Assembly (NCBI GenBank): GCA_900078775.1
Contig: LT549889.1
Location: 124,001 to 188,000 of the forward strand
Source of the DNA: Mycolicibacterium aurum
Lineage (GTDB): Bacteria > Actinomycetota > Actinomycetes > Mycobacteriales > Mycobacteriaceae
DNA length: 64,000 nucleotides
Direction: 5' to 3'
The notes below the pieces were generated by a model. That model searched no databases, was not told the origin of the DNA, and was given only the letters and a program-made list of their open reading frames with translations. Positions 24,501-33,963 of this stretch are shown piece after piece. Each line of letters starts with the position of its first letter. Within the stretch, counting starts at the first letter, position 1. The position numbers and the translations under genes were made by a program.

Positions 24501-25173
24501 CGGGGAGTCCGAACTACGGCCTTCGGCAATCGATTTCGGGATGTCATCGCATCTGATCGTGCTGGGTGACGGCGGTTGCGGCAAGACCGCGACACTGCGC
24601 ACCCTGTGCGCGCAGCTGGCCGCGACGTGCACCCCCGAGGAGGTCGAGTTGCACCTCGTGGACGTGCGCCGCACCCTGCTCGGGGTGGTCGAGACCGGTC
24701 ACCTCGCCGGGTATCTGATGTCGGCCGCCATGCTGGCCGGGCACCTCCCGGGCCTGATCGACCGGTTGCGCGTCCGGCTACCCGGAGCTGCGGTGACCCA
24801 GCAGCAGCTGCGCGACCGCTCCTGGTGGTCGGGTCCGGAGATCTACCTCATCGTCGACGACTACGAATTGATCACCGGCGCCGGGCACGACCCGCTGGCG
24901 GGGCTGCTGGAGCTGCTGCCGCATGCCCGCGACATCGGCCTGCACCTGGTGCTCGCCCGGCGGGCCGGCGGCGCGTCCCGGGCGCTCTACAGCGCGGTGC
25001 CGGCCGCCCTGCGAGAGCTCGGCAGCACCGGCCTGCTGATGAGCGCGGCAGCGGAGGAGGGCGGGCTGCTCGGTTCGGCGCGGCCCACCCGGCTGCCACC
25101 CGGGCGGGCGACCCTGATCGTGCCGGGACACCCCGAGGAACGCGTCCAGATCGGCTGGACCGCACCCGCGTGA
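21565..25173 (+). CDS. eccC4: Type VII secretion FtsK/SpoIIIE-type ATPase EccC (ESX-4)
   Basis: 1202 residues from ATG 21565. The N-terminus has two transmembrane helices (~50-95, LLPVLLLVAVGGMLVLYL and MYLIFPVMMVASALGTL) after the typical RPPAVPRMPAGEIQVRRPPE start. Three ATPase domains follow, with Walker A lysines at K420 (GATGSGKSE), K743 (GATRSGKST) and K1007 (GDGGCGKTA), and Walker B motifs VVDEFSELL, LVVDGWAAL and LIVDDYELI. This is the substrate-recognition motor of the ESX system. A longer open frame reaches back over eccD4, but the 21565 start matches homologs in layout. Its stop overlaps the next gene (GTGA). Confidence 0.95.
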   Translation: MEPKPSPLRLINMEFLRDRPPAVPRMPAGEIQVRRPPEVPVAQPAGPVARLLPVLLLVAVGGMLVLYLTSPATSATRNPMYLIFPVMMVASALGTLAQTGRGRTAEVDAGRRSYLRYLDELADRTLENAAAQHVFLHWRHPDPATLWTVAGSARMWERKPGDPDFGRIRIGLGPGSPATPLVSAEPDPAADSDPVTTGALEALVAARSSVPDLPVTRELTGHIGLRGEPGAARDLARAIICQLAVWHPPGDIGIIAVPADPHGEWDWLKWLPHHGSNSTVTVVIRDGDAAAPAGPDVVVLDLTGDGDSALDTPDPATVAHPDALSLAQATMCARRLARWRPGTVGAERRGWVELMGVSAAADLDPKALWRTRSDRDRLRVPIGTEERSGRGAPVYLDLKEAAEHGMGPHGLCVGATGSGKSEFLRTLILGLVVAHPPEELNLALIDFKGGATFLGFERLSHVSAVITNLAEEAYLVSRMHDALSGEMNRRQQILRAAGNLGSIADYRRARRAGADLPALPVLFIVVDEFSELLSRHPDFADLFVAIGRLGRSLGMHLLLASQRLDEGRLRGLETHLSYRICLKTFSAAESRAILGVPDAYELPATPGAAYLKTADGRLVRLRTAYVSGPDGRARATGDARPRPFTRVPADDGPVAERAEVPTVLDTVLARLAGRGGPAHRMWLPVPADPPTLDGLLAQHELRPLSAPIALVDNAFAQRREVLTADLTGAGGHAAVVGATRSGKSTLVCTLLLALAATHPPTEVQFYCLDFGGGSLAALGDLPHTGVVAGPADTELARRTVAQLQALIRRREDAGRAPVADGYGEVFLVVDGWAALRGLDADGRHSLEEAVTAMAMHGLAYGVHVIVAASRWAELRPALKDQLGTRVELRLGEPSESEMDRNAARHLADSPAGTGITRDGRLFRVARPQLHGADTAAAAAAIRARHHGRAAVPVLLLPTRVERTSIPAPAASPTLVTIGIGESELRPSAIDFGMSSHLIVLGDGGCGKTATLRTLCAQLAATCTPEEVELHLVDVRRTLLGVVETGHLAGYLMSAAMLAGHLPGLIDRLRVRLPGAAVTQQQLRDRSWWSGPEIYLIVDDYELITGAGHDPLAGLLELLPHARDIGLHLVLARRAGGASRALYSAVPAALRELGSTGLLMSAAAEEGGLLGSARPTRLPPGRATLIVPGHPEERVQIGWTAPA

Positions 25174-26288
25174 GAGTGCTGGTGATCGGTCCGGCAACGG
25201 TGTCCGGAGGTGCACCGGTCCCCGACGAGATCGTCTGGGCGGCAATCGATTCAATCGACGACCGACACACCCTGCTGGAAGAGCGCGTGGTGCGGGTCGA
25301 TGCGCTGTGGGAATCGGTCCTTGTCACGGCGGCGCCGAACGCAGAGGCCCGGCTCACCCTGGTCTGCCCGGGCTGGTGGAGCGACGAGCGGGTGGCCCGC
25401 ATCCGTCGGGCCGCCGGCCCGGAAGGCGGCACCGTCATCCGGCGACGACACCAGATGTACCGGCCGGAGGTGGGGTGCCGGCTGGAGATCGCCTCGGAGT
25501 TCGTGCTGTGCCGCACCGCGGGCCGACCGCCGGCCGCGACACCGCGATCCGGTGCCGCCGCCGACGACGCGCAAACCGTCCTGGCCGGCCTGGACGGCGG
25601 CGGGCCGGTCCTGATCGACGCGCCCGCACGGCTCCCCGGGGCCGCCGAACTGGCGGCCGCCCTCGGCCGGGCTCTGCGCCAACGCGGCCGCGACGTCGAG
25701 GTGATCGACGACGCCACACTGTGCGCGGCATCGCCCGACGATCCACCCGCCCGGCGGCGGCGGGGCGCCATCGCCTATACGGTGTCGGCGAGCGCGCTGC
25801 TGGCCTGCGCCGTCCTGCTCGCCGCCGGCCGGTGGCTGCCGCCGCCGGCGGAGGAGCATCTGCCGGTGGCCCTGCTCGCCGAGGGCCGGGTGACGGTGCA
25901 CATACCCGCGGGCTGGCCGGTCACACGGATCACCGACGGCACGGGATCGCCGCGGGTGCAGGCGGATTCACCGGTCTATCCGCGGGCGGCGATCCTGCTC
26001 ACCCAGTCTCCGGCGGACCGGGACCCGGCGCGCACCGCCGCCGTGCTCAAGGCGGCGCTGGACCGTCAACCCGACGGCGTATTCAGCGATTTCCGGGCGG
26101 ACGACGAGCGGGCCGGGCGCGCGGTCACCAGCTACGTCGAGGTCCGCGGCGATCGTGAGATCGGCTGGGTGGTCTTCACCGATGGCCCGGTGCGCATAGC
26201 GGTCGGCTGCCAGCAACCCGCCGGCGATGGCCGGCCGATCCAGCGGCAGTGCGACGAGGCTATCCGGTCCGCACGCGGCCGGCCGTGA
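25170..26288 (+). CDS. ESX-4 associated protein (Rv3446c-type, type VII secretion-associated)
   Basis: 372 residues. Soluble N-terminal part (~1-200; [26 protein letters not shown]…) and one transmembrane helix near residues 207-228 ([21 protein letters not shown]), followed by a C-terminal domain that starts [23 protein letters not shown]. This layout fits the type VII secretion-associated protein encoded between eccC4 and esxU in mycobacteria (Rv3446c). The function is unknown. The GTG 25170 start overlaps the eccC4 stop by four bases, so it is probably translated with eccC4. Confidence 0.82.
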   Translation: MRVLVIGPATVSGGAPVPDEIVWAAIDSIDDRHTLLEERVVRVDALWESVLVTAAPNAEARLTLVCPGWWSDERVARIRRAAGPEGGTVIRRRHQMYRPEVGCRLEIASEFVLCRTAGRPPAATPRSGAAADDAQTVLAGLDGGGPVLIDAPARLPGAAELAAALGRALRQRGRDVEVIDDATLCAASPDDPPARRRRGAIAYTVSASALLACAVLLAAGRWLPPPAEEHLPVALLAEGRVTVHIPAGWPVTRITDGTGSPRVQADSPVYPRAAILLTQSPADRDPARTAAVLKAALDRQPDGVFSDFRADDERAGRAVTSYVEVRGDREIGWVVFTDGPVRIAVGCQQPAGDGRPIQRQCDEAIRSARGRP

Positions 26289-26374
26289 AATCAATTCCGG
26301 CGCAGACGGAACCGGACCGGGCTGCGCTGCGTCCTACTCATGACGGCACACAGTCGACGACGGGGGAGAACGAT

Positions 26375-26683
26375 ATGACGGCACTGAACACCGACCTGGA
26401 ACTCATGCATTCGGTCTCGGGGCAGATCGATGCCCGCAACGAGGAGGTCCGCGCCATGCTCGGCGCCTTCATCGGACGGATGTGCAGCGTGCCCGCCTCG
26501 GTGTGGGGCGGTGCGGCCGCGGTGCGCTTCCGCGAAGTGGTGGATCGCTGGAACGCCGAATCGATGGCACTGCACACCGCGTTGGGACGCATCGCCGAAA
26601 CCATCCGGCTCAACGAGCGGACCCTACGCGAGGCCGGCGACGGGCACTCCGAGCGGATCGCCACCGTCAGCAGCGAGCTGTAA
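26375..26683 (+). CDS. esxU: WXG100-family protein EsxU (ESX-4)
   Basis: 102 residues, two helices with a turn containing WGG ([11 protein letters not shown]), the WXG motif of this family. The ATG 26375 start is preceded by GGGGGAGAA. Such proteins form heterodimers with the partner encoded next door and are exported by the ESX ATPase. It lies 86 bases after the ESX-associated gene and 11 bases before esxT, so the pair is translated from one message. Confidence 0.88.
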   Translation: MTALNTDLELMHSVSGQIDARNEEVRAMLGAFIGRMCSVPASVWGGAAAVRFREVVDRWNAESMALHTALGRIAETIRLNERTLREAGDGHSERIATVSSEL

Positions 26684-26694
26684 GGGGGAGCCGG

Positions 26695-26991
26695 ATGGAC
26701 TTCATGCTGACCTACAACTTCGCCGAGATCGAGTACACGGTGCGCCAGGAAATCCACACCACCTCGGCCCGGTTCAACGCGGCACTGGAGGAACTGCGCG
26801 CCCAGATCGCCCCGCTGCAACAGACCTGGACCGCCGAGGCGGCCGAGGCCTACCGGGCCGAGCAACTGCGCTGGAACCAGTCGGCCGCCGCGCTCAACGA
26901 CATCCTGATCCGGCTGGGCAACGCGGTGCGCGACGGCGCCGACGATGTCTCGGCCACCGACCGCCGCGCGGCGAGCGCCTGGGGGAGGTGA
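26695..26991 (+). CDS. esxT: WXG100-family protein EsxT (ESX-4)
   Basis: 98 residues that closely follow M. tuberculosis EsxT as I know it (TYNFAEIEYTVRQEIHTT, ARFNAALEELRAQIAPLQQ, DRRAASAWGR). The turn reads QTWTAEAAEAYRAEQ: the Gly of WXG is Ala here, as accepted in the EsxT branch. Partner of EsxU for export by ESX-4. The AGGGGGAG site precedes ATG 26695. A terminator-like inverted repeat follows at 27017-27061. Confidence 0.92.
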   Translation: MDFMLTYNFAEIEYTVRQEIHTTSARFNAALEELRAQIAPLQQTWTAEAAEAYRAEQLRWNQSAAALNDILIRLGNAVRDGADDVSATDRRAASAWGR

Positions 26992-27016
26992 CATGAGCGC
27001 CTGATGGCGATGAACC

Positions 27017-27061
27017 CTGTGCGGTCCCGCTTCGGGGGGAGAGACCGGCGGGACCGCACAG
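27017..27061 (+). terminator. Perfect 14-bp inverted repeat after esxT (terminator candidate)
   Basis: CTGTGCGGTCCCGC (27017-27030) and GCGGGACCGCACAG (27048-27061) pair perfectly across a 17-base loop. It lies between esxT and the next operon. No U run follows; mycobacterial terminators often lack one. Confidence 0.65.
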
Positions 27062-27145
27062 TCATCGCTGCATCGGGAGGTGAACCCGGATGTCGGCCGT
27101 CGGGCGTCCTCTATCCTGGCCACATGCGCTGCTGCCGGCCTATCG

Positions 27146-27169
27146 GCTCAGTGCCGGGCTCAGTGCCGG
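27146..27169 (+). repeat. Tandem 12-bp repeat before the GAF regulator
   Basis: GCTCAGTGCCGG occurs twice in immediate succession (27146-27157 and 27158-27169), next to the ribosome binding site of the gene at 27180. A length change here would alter the leader but not the protein if ATG 27180 is the start. Confidence 0.7.
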
Positions 27170-27179
27170 GAGTGTGAAC

Positions 27180-28463
27180 ATGGTGGCGATACCGGACACC
27201 GCCGACGGTCCAGGGCCGTCGGCCAAGGTGCGTGCGCTCCATGAGCTTTTCGTGGCAGGTCAGGTGGACGCCTCCTATCTCGACTCGGTGCCGCTGCGCC
27301 GGGTGGTGGCCGAGAGTTGGCAACGCAGCCTGGCCACCGGGGTCGACCCGGACAGCGCCGGCCGGCACGCCGAGGCCCTGACCGCGCTGGAGGAGCTGCG
27401 CAGCTCCCACCCGCTGGCGCCGACCCTGCCGCTGATCCGCCGGTTGCTGGTCGAGGACGCGGTCGATTCCGGTGTCGTGGTCGCCATCACCGCCGCCGAC
27501 GGCACCCTGCTGTGGGTCGAGGGCGACCGGCGGGCCTGCCAGAAGGCCGAGGCGATGAACTTCGTGCCCGGCGCGAACTGGAGTGAGAACGTCGCCGGCA
27601 CCAACGCCCCGGGCACCGCCCTCGCGCTGGGCCGGGAGGTGCAGATCCGCGGCTCCGAGCACTATTCGCGCATCGTGCACCCCTGGAACTGCACCGCGGT
27701 CCCGGTCCACGACCCCAGCACCGGGGTGGTGCTGGGGGCCATCGATCTGACCGGCGGCACCCGCGTCGCGGCCCCGGAGACCCTGGCGCTGGTCCGGGCC
27801 ACCGCCGTCGCCGTGGAGAACCACCTCGCCCTGCTGCGGCTGACCCGACCGGCCATCGACACCGACACCGGCACCGCGCGGTTGACGGTCCTGGGCGCGG
27901 ACCGGCCCCGCTGGCAGGTCGGCGGCTCGGCCCCGGTCACGCTCACCGGTCGGCACGCCGACATCCTGGTGCTGCTGATCCGCCATCCCGAAGGCCTCAG
28001 TGCCGACCACCTGGCGATGCTGCTCGACGAGAAGGACCTCGACGTGGTGACCATCCGCGCCGAGATGTCGCGACTGCGCCGGGTGATCGGCAAGAACTTC
28101 ATCGAATCGCGGCCCTACCGGCTGCAGGAACCGGTGACCAGCGACCTGGGTGACGTGCAAGACGCGCTGCAGGCCGGCAACGTCAACGGCGCGCTCAACG
28201 CCTACACCGGCGCGCTGCTGCCGCAGTCGGCGTCGCCGGCGGTCGGACGCCTGCGCAACGAGCTGATGACCAGCCTGCGCGGCGCCGTCCTCGCCGAATC
28301 CAAGGGCAGCAACGTCAGCCTGCTGCGACGCTGGCTGCAGCTGCCCGAGGGCCGCGACGACCGGCACGGCTGGAAGCTGTTGCACGACCATGCCGCCACC
28401 GATCCGGTCGCCCGCGCCCGGGCCCGGGCACATCTGGCCGGCCTGGACGCCGAGTTCGGCTGA
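27180..28463 (+). CDS. GAF-domain transcriptional regulator (AcoR-like sensor, winged-helix C-terminus)
   Basis: 427 residues. The N-terminal part (~45-230) is a GAF sensor of the type found in AcoR regulators (VVAESWQRSLATGVDP; NFVPGANWSENVAGTNAPGTAL). The AAA+ domain of AcoR is missing. Instead the C-terminal half holds a predicted winged helix (TLTGRHADILVLLIRHPEGLSADHLAMLL…IRAEMSRLRRVIG). Related proteins sit beside aldehyde dehydrogenase genes in actinobacteria, so it is the likely activator of the ethanolamine/acetaldehyde genes downstream. ATG 27180 has GGGAG 7 bases upstream. Confidence 0.8.
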   Translation: MVAIPDTADGPGPSAKVRALHELFVAGQVDASYLDSVPLRRVVAESWQRSLATGVDPDSAGRHAEALTALEELRSSHPLAPTLPLIRRLLVEDAVDSGVVVAITAADGTLLWVEGDRRACQKAEAMNFVPGANWSENVAGTNAPGTALALGREVQIRGSEHYSRIVHPWNCTAVPVHDPSTGVVLGAIDLTGGTRVAAPETLALVRATAVAVENHLALLRLTRPAIDTDTGTARLTVLGADRPRWQVGGSAPVTLTGRHADILVLLIRHPEGLSADHLAMLLDEKDLDVVTIRAEMSRLRRVIGKNFIESRPYRLQEPVTSDLGDVQDALQAGNVNGALNAYTGALLPQSASPAVGRLRNELMTSLRGAVLAESKGSNVSLLRRWLQLPEGRDDRHGWKLLHDHAATDPVARARARAHLAGLDAEFG

Positions 28464-28502
28464 AAATCTGAGCAACCCCCGAAAAACTCCTTCCGAACTG
28501 GG

Positions 28503-28519
28503 TTTTCCGTGCCGGAAAA
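28503..28519. promoter_or_regulatory. 7-bp inverted repeat between the GAF regulator and the hydrolase gene
   Basis: TTTTCCG (28503-28509) and CGGAAAA (28513-28519) pair around a three-base loop; flanking AACTC and GAGTT segments could extend the structure. It may be a terminator for the regulator gene or an operator for the hydrolase. Confidence 0.4.
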
Positions 28520-28560
28520 GTGAGTTGTCGACGCCCGTGTGAGCCCGCAGGATCGATGGC

Positions 28561-29496
28561 ATGGACATCGAACGCTATGCCGCCTTCCTGCCGCCGGACC
28601 GCCGCGCGACGCCGACGCCGCCGCCCCGGTCGACCTGGATGCCCTGGCGCGGACGACGCGTCCACATCGCCCGTGCCGGCGCCCCGAACGCCGCGGTGCG
28701 CGGCATCCTGGTCCACGGCGGCGGCGGATACTCCGGTGCGCTGTGGCCGCTGGCCGGTCTGGTCCTCGCCGATGCGCAGATCGGGGTGCAGGTACTCGCG
28801 CCGGATCTGCCGCTGTACGGCTACACCGAGGAACCCGCCCCGGGGACGGTGCGCTACCAGGACTGGATCGACCTGCTCTGCGACATCGTCACCGCCGAAC
28901 GGGCCCGCGACGACCGCCCGATCATCCTGTTCGGCGCCAGCATGGGCGGCATGCTGGCCTACGAGGTGGCCCACCGCACCGGCCGGGTGGACGCGGTGCT
29001 GGCCACCTGCCTGCTGGACACCACCGATCCGGCCGTGCGTCGTGCGGTCGCCCGCCACCCGTTCCTCGGGCGCATCGGGGCCGGCGCGTTACGCGCGATC
29101 AGCCCGGTGCTCGGGTCGGTGCGGGTGCCGATCCGCTGGCTGGCCGACATGTCGGCGATGAGCAACGACGCGGGCCTGTCCCGGCTGTGCGCCGCCGACC
29201 CGCGCGGCGGGGGAGCCCGGGTGCCGCTGGGCTTCCTGTCGAGCTGGTTGAACTACCGGCACACCGCGCCGGAACACTATCGCGGCGCACCGGTGACCCT
29301 GGTCGCCCCGGCCGCCGACCGCTGGACCCCGCCGGAGCTGAGTCTGCGCTTCCTGCAACGTATCTCGGCGCAGACCAGGGCCGTGACGCTGGACAACTGC
29401 GGGCACTACCCGATCGAGGAGCCCGGCCTCAGCCAGCTGGAGGCGGCCGGTCGGCAGGTGCTGCGGGCCGTGCTGGGGCAAGACGCGCAACGGTGA
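28561..29496 (+). CDS. Alpha/beta hydrolase
   Basis: 311 residues with the alpha/beta hydrolase fold: oxyanion-region LVHGGGGYSG (~51-60), nucleophile elbow GASMGG (~124-129) and the C-terminal His in NCGHYPIEEPG. No signal peptide. The substrate cannot be read; related mycobacterial hydrolases act as lysophospholipase- or lipase-like enzymes, which would fit a locus that uses phospholipid head groups, but this is inference. It starts at ATG 28561 after a short intergenic stretch. Its last 68 bases overlap the tetR gene on the other strand. Confidence 0.82.
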   Translation: MDIERYAAFLPPDRRATPTPPPRSTWMPWRGRRVHIARAGAPNAAVRGILVHGGGGYSGALWPLAGLVLADAQIGVQVLAPDLPLYGYTEEPAPGTVRYQDWIDLLCDIVTAERARDDRPIILFGASMGGMLAYEVAHRTGRVDAVLATCLLDTTDPAVRRAVARHPFLGRIGAGALRAISPVLGSVRVPIRWLADMSAMSNDAGLSRLCAADPRGGGARVPLGFLSSWLNYRHTAPEHYRGAPVTLVAPAADRWTPPELSLRFLQRISAQTRAVTLDNCGHYPIEEPGLSQLEAAGRQVLRAVLGQDAQR

Positions 29497-30163
29497 GCCG
29501 CAGCTGCTCGATGTCGTAGCCGTGCTGCGGCATCACCCGGTGCAGTTGGGCGTCGACCAGCGCCACGATGTTGCGCGCGGTCAGCTCCGGATCCTCGTCG
29601 CCATCTCCCGTCGCTTCGCTCGCCCCGATGGTGCCGCGGTCGCAACGTTTGATGTGGTGGGCGACCTCGGCGCAGATCCGGTCCTCGAAGGCCCGCATCT
29701 CGTCCAGGTCGGCGGCCGTCATCGCCGCGCGGTGCAGCAGGGCGTGCAGCCGGGGATGTTCGCGGTGCAGGTCGATCAGCTCGTGCAGCACCTGGTCCAT
29801 GGTGTCCTCGAACGCCGGCCCGGTGGCGCGGAGTCGATCGAACAGTGCGGTCAGCCGGGCGTCGGCCTCGCGGACGTGCCGGGCGGCCACCGCGTGCAGC
29901 AGGGCGCCCTTGTCCGGGAAGTACTGGTAGAGGGTGCCGATCGACAACCCGGCCCGTTCGGCGATGCGGTTGGTGGTGGCCGCCATGCCCTCCCGGGAGA
30001 ACACCTGCGCAGCCGCCTCCACCAGGATGGCCATCGTCTCTTTGGACCGGGCCTGGCGCGGACGTCTGCGTGCGGTACCGATGCCGGCGATGTTCTCCGA
30101 AGTCTTGGCCCATTGCAACCGTGATGCAACGGTGCAACCCCTAGGTTTAGTGACGAGCGACAC
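29429..30163 (-). CDS. TetR-family transcriptional regulator
   Basis: 244 residues from GTG 30163; a TTG at 30118 would give 229 residues. The helix-turn-helix is clear ([19 protein letters not shown], then [23 protein letters not shown]). The stretch [12 protein letters not shown] in the C-terminal half is encoded by a 23-nt dispersed repeat element (29603-29625), so the protein carries a repeat-derived loop in frame. It is divergent from the aldehyde dehydrogenase gene and probably controls it. The three GCAAC repeats at 30113-30139 are the likely binding region. No clear ribosome binding site, so the start is uncertain. Confidence 0.85.
   Translation of the reverse strand: MSLVTKPRGCTVASRLQWAKTSENIAGIGTARRRPRQARSKETMAILVEAAAQVFSREGMAATTNRIAERAGLSIGTLYQYFPDKGALLHAVAARHVREADARLTALFDRLRATGPAFEDTMDQVLHELIDLHREHPRLHALLHRAAMTAADLDEMRAFEDRICAEVAHHIKRCDRGTIGASEATGDGDEDPELTARNIVALVDAQLHRVMPQHGYDIEQLRLTVARLAPARPAAPADRPPPAG
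29603..29625 (-). repeat. Dispersed 23-nt repeat element inside tetR
   Basis: ATCTCCCGTCGCTTCGCTCG plus CCC differs at one base from the copy at 157-179 in truA. Here it is read in frame on the minus strand as part of [13 protein letters not shown] third copy is at 127-149. Confidence 0.75.
30113..30139. promoter_or_regulatory. Three GCAAC repeats between tetR and the aldehyde dehydrogenase gene
   Basis: GCAAC occurs three times within 27 bases (TTGCAACCG, ATGCAACGG, GTGCAACCC). The outer parts also form an inverted ACCGT…ACGGT. This lies at the 5' end of the divergent tetR gene and is the best operator candidate for it. Confidence 0.4.
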
Positions 30164-30192
30164 ACCGCCAGTGTCCCGATCAGGAGAATGCC

Positions 30193-31713
<1,521 letters not shown>

Positions 31714-31716
<3 letters not shown>

Positions 31717-31777
31717 TGAGCGCTTGCGCGAAGAACGGAGCGCTCTGATGAGCGCTCGCGCGAAAAACAGAGTGCAC
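31714..31777 (+). repeat. Two tandem copies of a 32-bp MIRU-like unit forming coupled mini-ORFs
   Basis: 31714-31745 and 31746-31777 are two diverged copies of a 32-bp unit beginning TGATGAGCGC. Each holds an ATG overlapping the previous stop (TGATG), ten codons (MSACAKNGAL and MSARAKNRVH) and a TGA that overlaps the next ATG. The chain runs from the aldehyde dehydrogenase stop (31714) to the DUF779 start (31780). The first unit also has a GAGCGCT…AGCGCTC inverted repeat. Mycobacterial MIRU elements are known to insert into such stop/start overlaps. Confidence 0.8.
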
Positions 31778-31779
31778 TG

Positions 31780-32199
31780 ATGGGGACCGCGGCGGCTCGG
31801 GTTGCGATCACCCGGGCCGCCGCGGCTCTGGTGGTGCACCTGCAGAATCGGCACGGGGCGTTGATGTTTCGTCAGGCCGAGGGCTACACCGAGGAACCCT
31901 CGCCGGTGTGCTGGCCGGTCGGGGACCTCCTGGTCCAGGACAGCGACGTGCTGATCGGCATGCTCGACGTGGTCTCGGATCGACAGCCACACGGTGTGCC
32001 GGTGTGGGTCTCGGGCCCGGAGTATCCGGTGTGGGAGCACAGTCAGTTGTTGATCGATGTGGCGCCCGGCCGCGGTGCGGGATACAGCCTCGAAGCGGCC
32101 GAAGGTGTGCGATTCTTGTCGCTGGCCCGCGTCGTGGCAGCGCGCCACACCGGCGTGCGGCATGCTGATTCCGCTCGGGTACCACCGGTCAGACGTTAG
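31780..32199 (+). CDS. DUF779 protein, divergent (usual cysteine motif lost)
   Basis: 139 residues. The family pattern is visible in [48 protein letters not shown] and [15 protein letters not shown]779 proteins usually have a GGCCDGS…C motif; here the Cys pair is replaced ([12 protein letters not shown]), leaving only the last Cys. The pairing with an aldehyde dehydrogenase is standard for the family, but the function is unknown. The ATG overlaps the stop of the second mini-ORF in the repeat. It lies 8 bases before glpK. Confidence 0.75.
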   Translation: MGTAAARVAITRAAAALVVHLQNRHGALMFRQAEGYTEEPSPVCWPVGDLLVQDSDVLIGMLDVVSDRQPHGVPVWVSGPEYPVWEHSQLLIDVAPGRGAGYSLEAAEGVRFLSLARVVAARHTGVRHADSARVPPVRR

Positions 32200-32207
32200 G
32201 AGCAGCG

Positions 32208-33725
32208 TTGCCCGATTTCGTCGCGGCGATCGACCAGGGAACCACCAGCACGCGCGCCATGATCTTCGATCACTCCGGGGCCGAGGTCGGCCGCCATCAG
32301 CTGGAGCACGAACAGATCATGCCGCAGGCCGGCTGGGTGGAGCACAACCCGGTGGAGATCTGGGAGCGCACCGCCTCGGTGCTGATGTCGGTGCTCAACA
32401 ACACCGATCTGCAGCCCGAAGACCTTGCCGCCCTGGGCATCACCAATCAGCGGGAGACGACGCTGGTCTGGAACCGGCGCACCGGCCGGCCCTATCACAA
32501 CGCGATCGTCTGGCAGGACACCCGCACCGACCGGATCGCCACCGCGCTGGATCGCGACGGCCGCGGCGACGTCATCCGCCGCAAGGCCGGTCTGCCACCG
32601 GCCACCTACTTCTCCGGCGGCAAGATCCAGTGGATCCTGGAGAACGTTCACGGGGTACGCGAAGCCGCGGAGAAGGGTGACGCGCTGTTCGGCACCAGCG
32701 ACACCTGGGTGCTGTGGAACCTGACCGGCGGTACCCGCGGCGGTGTGCACGCCACCGACGTGACCAATGCCAGCCGCACCATGCTGATGAACCTGGAGAC
32801 CCTGGACTGGGACGAGGAGTTGTTGTCCTTCTTCGGGATTCCCCGGCAGATGCTGCCGCAGATCCGGCCGTCCTCGTCCCCGGAGCCCTACGGTGTCACG
32901 CTGACCGACGGGCCGCTGGCCGGCGAGGTGCCGGTCACCGGGATTCTCGGCGACCAGCAGGCCGCCATGGTGGGGCAGGTTTGCCTGAAGGCCGGCGAGG
33001 CCAAGAACACCTACGGCACCGGTAACTTCCTGCTGCTGAACACCGGCGAGAAGATCGTCCGCTCGGAGAACGGGCTGCTCACCACGGTGTGCTACCAGTT
33101 CGGGGACGCCGCACCGGTGTACGCCCTGGAGGGGTCCATCGCGGTGACCGGGTCGGCGGTGCAGTGGCTGCGCGATCAGTTGGGCATCATCAGCGGTGCG
33201 GCCCAGAGCGAAGCGCTGGCCCGGCAGGTCGCCGACAACGGCGGGGTGTACTTCGTCCCGGCGTTCTCCGGGCTGTTCGCCCCGTACTGGCGCTCCGACG
33301 CCCGCGGCGCGATCGTCGGGCTGTCCCGGTTCAACACCAACGCCCATGTGGCGCGTGCGACGCTGGAGGCGATCTGCTACCAGAGCCGGGACGTGGTGGA
33401 CGCCATGGAGGCCGATTCCGGTGTGCACCTTGAGGTTCTGAAGGTCGACGGCGGCATCACCGCCAACTCGCTGTGCATGCAGATCCAGGCCGACGTGCTG
33501 GGCGTCGACGTGGTCAAACCGGTGGTCGCCGAGACCACGGCGCTGGGCGCGGCCTACGCCGCGGGGCTGGCGGTGGGTTTCTGGGCTGGGCCGGATGACC
33601 TGCGGGCCAACTGGCAGGAGGGGAGGCGGTGGAGTCCGGTGTGGCCTGAGCAGCAGCGCAACGACGGTTACGCGGGCTGGCAGAAGGCCGTCCAGCGCAC
33701 CCTGGACTGGGTCGACGTGTCCTGA
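32208..33725 (+). CDS. glpK: Glycerol kinase
   Basis: 505 residues. Phosphorylates glycerol to glycerol 3-phosphate. The FGGY kinase signatures are plain: N-terminal [62 protein letters not shown], and C-terminal [19 protein letters not shown]. The start is TTG 32208 after TTAGGAG. A glycerol kinase in the middle of an ethanolamine-use cluster is unusual; glycerol and ethanolamine are both released from phosphatidylethanolamine, which may explain the grouping. It lies 8 bases from DUF779. Confidence 0.95.
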   Translation: MPDFVAAIDQGTTSTRAMIFDHSGAEVGRHQLEHEQIMPQAGWVEHNPVEIWERTASVLMSVLNNTDLQPEDLAALGITNQRETTLVWNRRTGRPYHNAIVWQDTRTDRIATALDRDGRGDVIRRKAGLPPATYFSGGKIQWILENVHGVREAAEKGDALFGTSDTWVLWNLTGGTRGGVHATDVTNASRTMLMNLETLDWDEELLSFFGIPRQMLPQIRPSSSPEPYGVTLTDGPLAGEVPVTGILGDQQAAMVGQVCLKAGEAKNTYGTGNFLLLNTGEKIVRSENGLLTTVCYQFGDAAPVYALEGSIAVTGSAVQWLRDQLGIISGAAQSEALARQVADNGGVYFVPAFSGLFAPYWRSDARGAIVGLSRFNTNAHVARATLEAICYQSRDVVDAMEADSGVHLEVLKVDGGITANSLCMQIQADVLGVDVVKPVVAETTALGAAYAAGLAVGFWAGPDDLRANWQEGRRWSPVWPEQQRNDGYAGWQKAVQRTLDWVDVS

Positions 33726-33783
33726 CGGCGGCCACGGTCGTGTCGGGGTGGACACGGCGGCGCCGACCGACGATACTTCTATC

Positions 33784-33805
33784 AAAGGTTGGGTATTCGA
33801 CCTTT
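33784..33805. promoter_or_regulatory. Inverted repeat AAAGGT-N10-ACCTTT upstream of the ethanolamine permease gene
   Basis: AAAGGT (33784-33789) and ACCTTT (33800-33805) are perfectly inverted around ten bases, in the 238-bp gap between glpK and the permease gene. It is placed where a promoter for the permease-eutB-eutC operon is expected. Confidence 0.4.
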
Positions 33806-33963
33806 AGGCTGCCTCGACGGCGAGCAGTCGCACGCTTGAAAGACCGCGTTCCCGGTCAGCCCGATGGCTGGCAGTACTCACCGAATCAAGCGCCCTCCGG
33901 CGCAGCGCGAGAGTCAACATCCAACAACCAAGCTGTATTGCTCACCGAACGAAGGAGTTCGAA

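Noticed and set aside
22557..24569. A 670-codon second frame inside eccC4
   Set aside because: Arg/Pro/Gly-rich shadow frame; the overlapping eccC4 frame carries Walker motifs at the expected spacing.
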